From: DASYVD01 sp050693035
GTDB taxonomy: Bacteria > Actinomycetota > UBA4738 > CALAEC01
Direction of reading: 5' to 3'
NCBI GenBank assembly: GCA_050693035.1
Contig: JBOGWB010000076.1
Span: 62,001 to 126,000, forward strand
DNA: 64,000 nucleotides
Shown here: one piece after another, positions 62,877 through 64,000 of the stretch
Layout: the number at the start of each line of letters is the position of its first letter
Position numbering within the stretch: the first letter of the stretch is position 1
The notes under the pieces: generated by a model
What the model was told of the DNA's origin: nothing
Seen by the model: only the letters and a program-made list of their open reading frames with translations
The model's database searches: none
Program-made: the position numbers and the translations under genes

Positions 62877-64000
62877 CTAGTCGAGGTGGGTTGGAACGCT
62901 CACGGCTACCACGTCGGGTTCGAACAGAAGCAGCCGCTTCATGAAGAGCGCGGTCTGGTTGTGCAGGAAGTGTTGCCACCACTTGCGGGGCACGAACTCG
63001 GGCAACACCACGGTGGCCACCGTGTCCTCTCGGGACGTGTAGCGGCGGATCTCGCTCAGGAGTGGCGGGCCGATGTCGCGGAACGGCGCCTCGATGATCG
63101 AAAGTGGCACGTCGAGTCGGCGCGAGGCCCATTCCTGGAGGATCTCCTCCGCCTCCTCCGGTTCGCCGGCGAAGAACACCGCCTCCAGCTTGGCCGGGCC
63201 GAGCGTACGAGCATACGCGAGCGCTCGGACGGTGACGTCGTGCGCAGCCGAGACGGGGACGATGCACACGTTCCGCTCGGGCTCCAACGGCCGGTGGGCG
63301 TGCGCTTCCGCCTCCGCGCGTTCCTCGGGGAGAAGGGGGATGTCCACGACGACGATCCCCCGTTCGAAGAGGAGAGAGGCCTTTATCCGGAACGCGTCCC
63401 AGTTCCACAGGTTGGACAGGACAGACTTCCTCCGAATGGTTTCCGGGACGACGACCGTGACGAAGTCGTCCGTTCCACGAGGGAGATCCCTCACGTATCG
63501 CCGCAACGTGCGGACCAGCCTCCCGTTCGACAGCTCGAGGCGATGGAGGCTTCCGAGGCGTGGCGCCATGTCGGCCCACTTCGATTCCACCTCGGCCACC
63601 GACGCATCGCCGATGTAGAGCGGGAGGACTCGCTCAGGGCGGATCGCCCGCAGCCACGACACTGCCTCCGCGGTCGCCGGTCCCAGGTCCGCCACCAGCA
63701 CGATCACCGTGTTCTCCGGCTCCATGTCCAGCGTCAGGTGTCGAGCCCGCAGCTGGCTGTGCACCCGGTTGTAGTGGCGATACACGCCCAACAGGAGCGC
63801 GACCATGATCGGCAGGGCCACGATGATCATCCAGGCGCCCTCGCGGAACTTCGTCAGAACCACCACGAGCAGCACGACGCCGGTGGTGGTCGCTCCGATG
63901 CCGTTGATGAAAGCGTTCCACCTCCAACGGTGCTCCTTCAGCCGGATCCACCGCCGGACCATCCCCGCCTGGGAAAAGGTGAACGCGGTGAACACACCGA
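62877..64000 (-). CDS. APC-family permease with UspA-like cytoplasmic tail, C-terminal part
   Basis: The gene runs off the window end; about 374 C-terminal residues are present. They start with the last membrane helices (FINGIGATTTGVVLLVVVLTKF and GAWMIIVALPIMVALLLGVYRHY) and continue into a long soluble tail (about 250 residues) with two alternating alpha/beta units (NTVIVLVADLGPATAEAVSWLRAI; NVCIVPVSAAHDVTVRALAYARTLGP), as in amino acid permeases carrying a universal-stress-like domain. The ligand and regulatory role of the tail are unknown. The methionine at 63995 is probably internal. Confidence 0.82.
   Translation of the reverse strand, partial: GVFTAFTFSQAGMVRRWIRLKEHRWRWNAFINGIGATTTGVVLLVVVLTKFREGAWMIIVALPIMVALLLGVYRHYNRVHSQLRARHLTLDMEPENTVIVLVADLGPATAEAVSWLRAIRPERVLPLYIGDASVAEVESKWADMAPRLGSLHRLELSNGRLVRTLRRYVRDLPRGTDDFVTVVVPETIRRKSVLSNLWNWDAFRIKASLLFERGIVVVDIPLLPEERAEAEAHAHRPLEPERNVCIVPVSAAHDVTVRALAYARTLGPAKLEAVFFAGEPEEAEEILQEWASRRLDVPLSIIEAPFRDIGPPLLSEIRRYTSREDTVATVVLPEFVPRKWWQHFLHNQTALFMKRLLLFEPDVVAVSVPTHLD

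Overview
The window reads as one contig from a high-GC (by eye about two-thirds G+C) member of the Actinomycetota, probably a deep-branching lineage. Evidence: CarD, a SigH-type sigma factor, an MFS-thymidylate kinase fusion, a LytR_C protein, the zincin-like HExxH family next to tilS, frequent GTG starts, 4-base GTGA/ATGA gene overlaps, and many starts that sit only 6-12 bases behind a TANNNT hexamer (likely leaderless mRNAs). Most genes lie on the minus strand. No rRNA, CRISPR array, insertion sequence or origin was seen.

Layout. 1-6.5 kb: stress and compatible-solute genes: the tail of a HAD phosphatase, an AI-2E family permease, an orphan response regulator, a TreT-like glycosyltransferase, otsA and otsB, and a lipoprotein. 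6.6-10.5 kb: LytR_C protein, glutamate dehydrogenase-type enzyme with a GNAT upstream, and a PaaK-like protein. 10.5-18.2 kb: a minus-strand cluster of an FbpABC-type ABC importer (ATPase, fused permease, lipoprotein receptor) with a ThDP enzyme, a cupin and a DegT aminotransferase; its substrate cannot be named from sequence. 18.4-19.2 kb: HAD phosphatase and tRNA-Thr(UGU).

19.2-62.9 kb is largely an ancestral housekeeping array, read from high to low coordinates: topA, MFS-tmk, holB, tRNA-Thr(CGU), [HExxH protein, tilS, hpt], ftsH, folE, folP, folB, folK, DUF2520, panC, coaX, lysS, clpC, radA, carD, PIN-TRAM, ispD, ispF, rlmB, sigH, tRNA-Thr(UGU). It combines the Firmicutes-like clpC-radA-yacL-ispDF-rlmB-sigH order with the actinobacterial tilS-hpt-ftsH-fol-pan-coaX-lysS order. 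Non-core modules interrupt it: a TetR/cupin/MFS module, a decayed sensor kinase, an orphan periplasmic-binding protein, a Ycf46-like AAA ATPase, a copper module (secreted protein, CopC-CopD, cupredoxin), a Calx-beta protein, an MFS transporter, and a roughly 1.1 kb segment bounded by the 3' end of tRNA-Thr(CGU) and a second copy of that 3' end, carrying an HTH-like gene and a Tat-exported Cys-rich protein.

The most interesting points are the tRNA-bounded mini-element, an IspD that lacks its usual catalytic lysines, an alpha/beta hydrolase in the folate operon without its nucleophile, a sensor kinase split by a TAG codon and lacking its ATPase domain, two genes with no standard start codon, and a window-wide leaderless promoter pattern. 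All functional calls rest on reading motifs by eye; no database search was possible.
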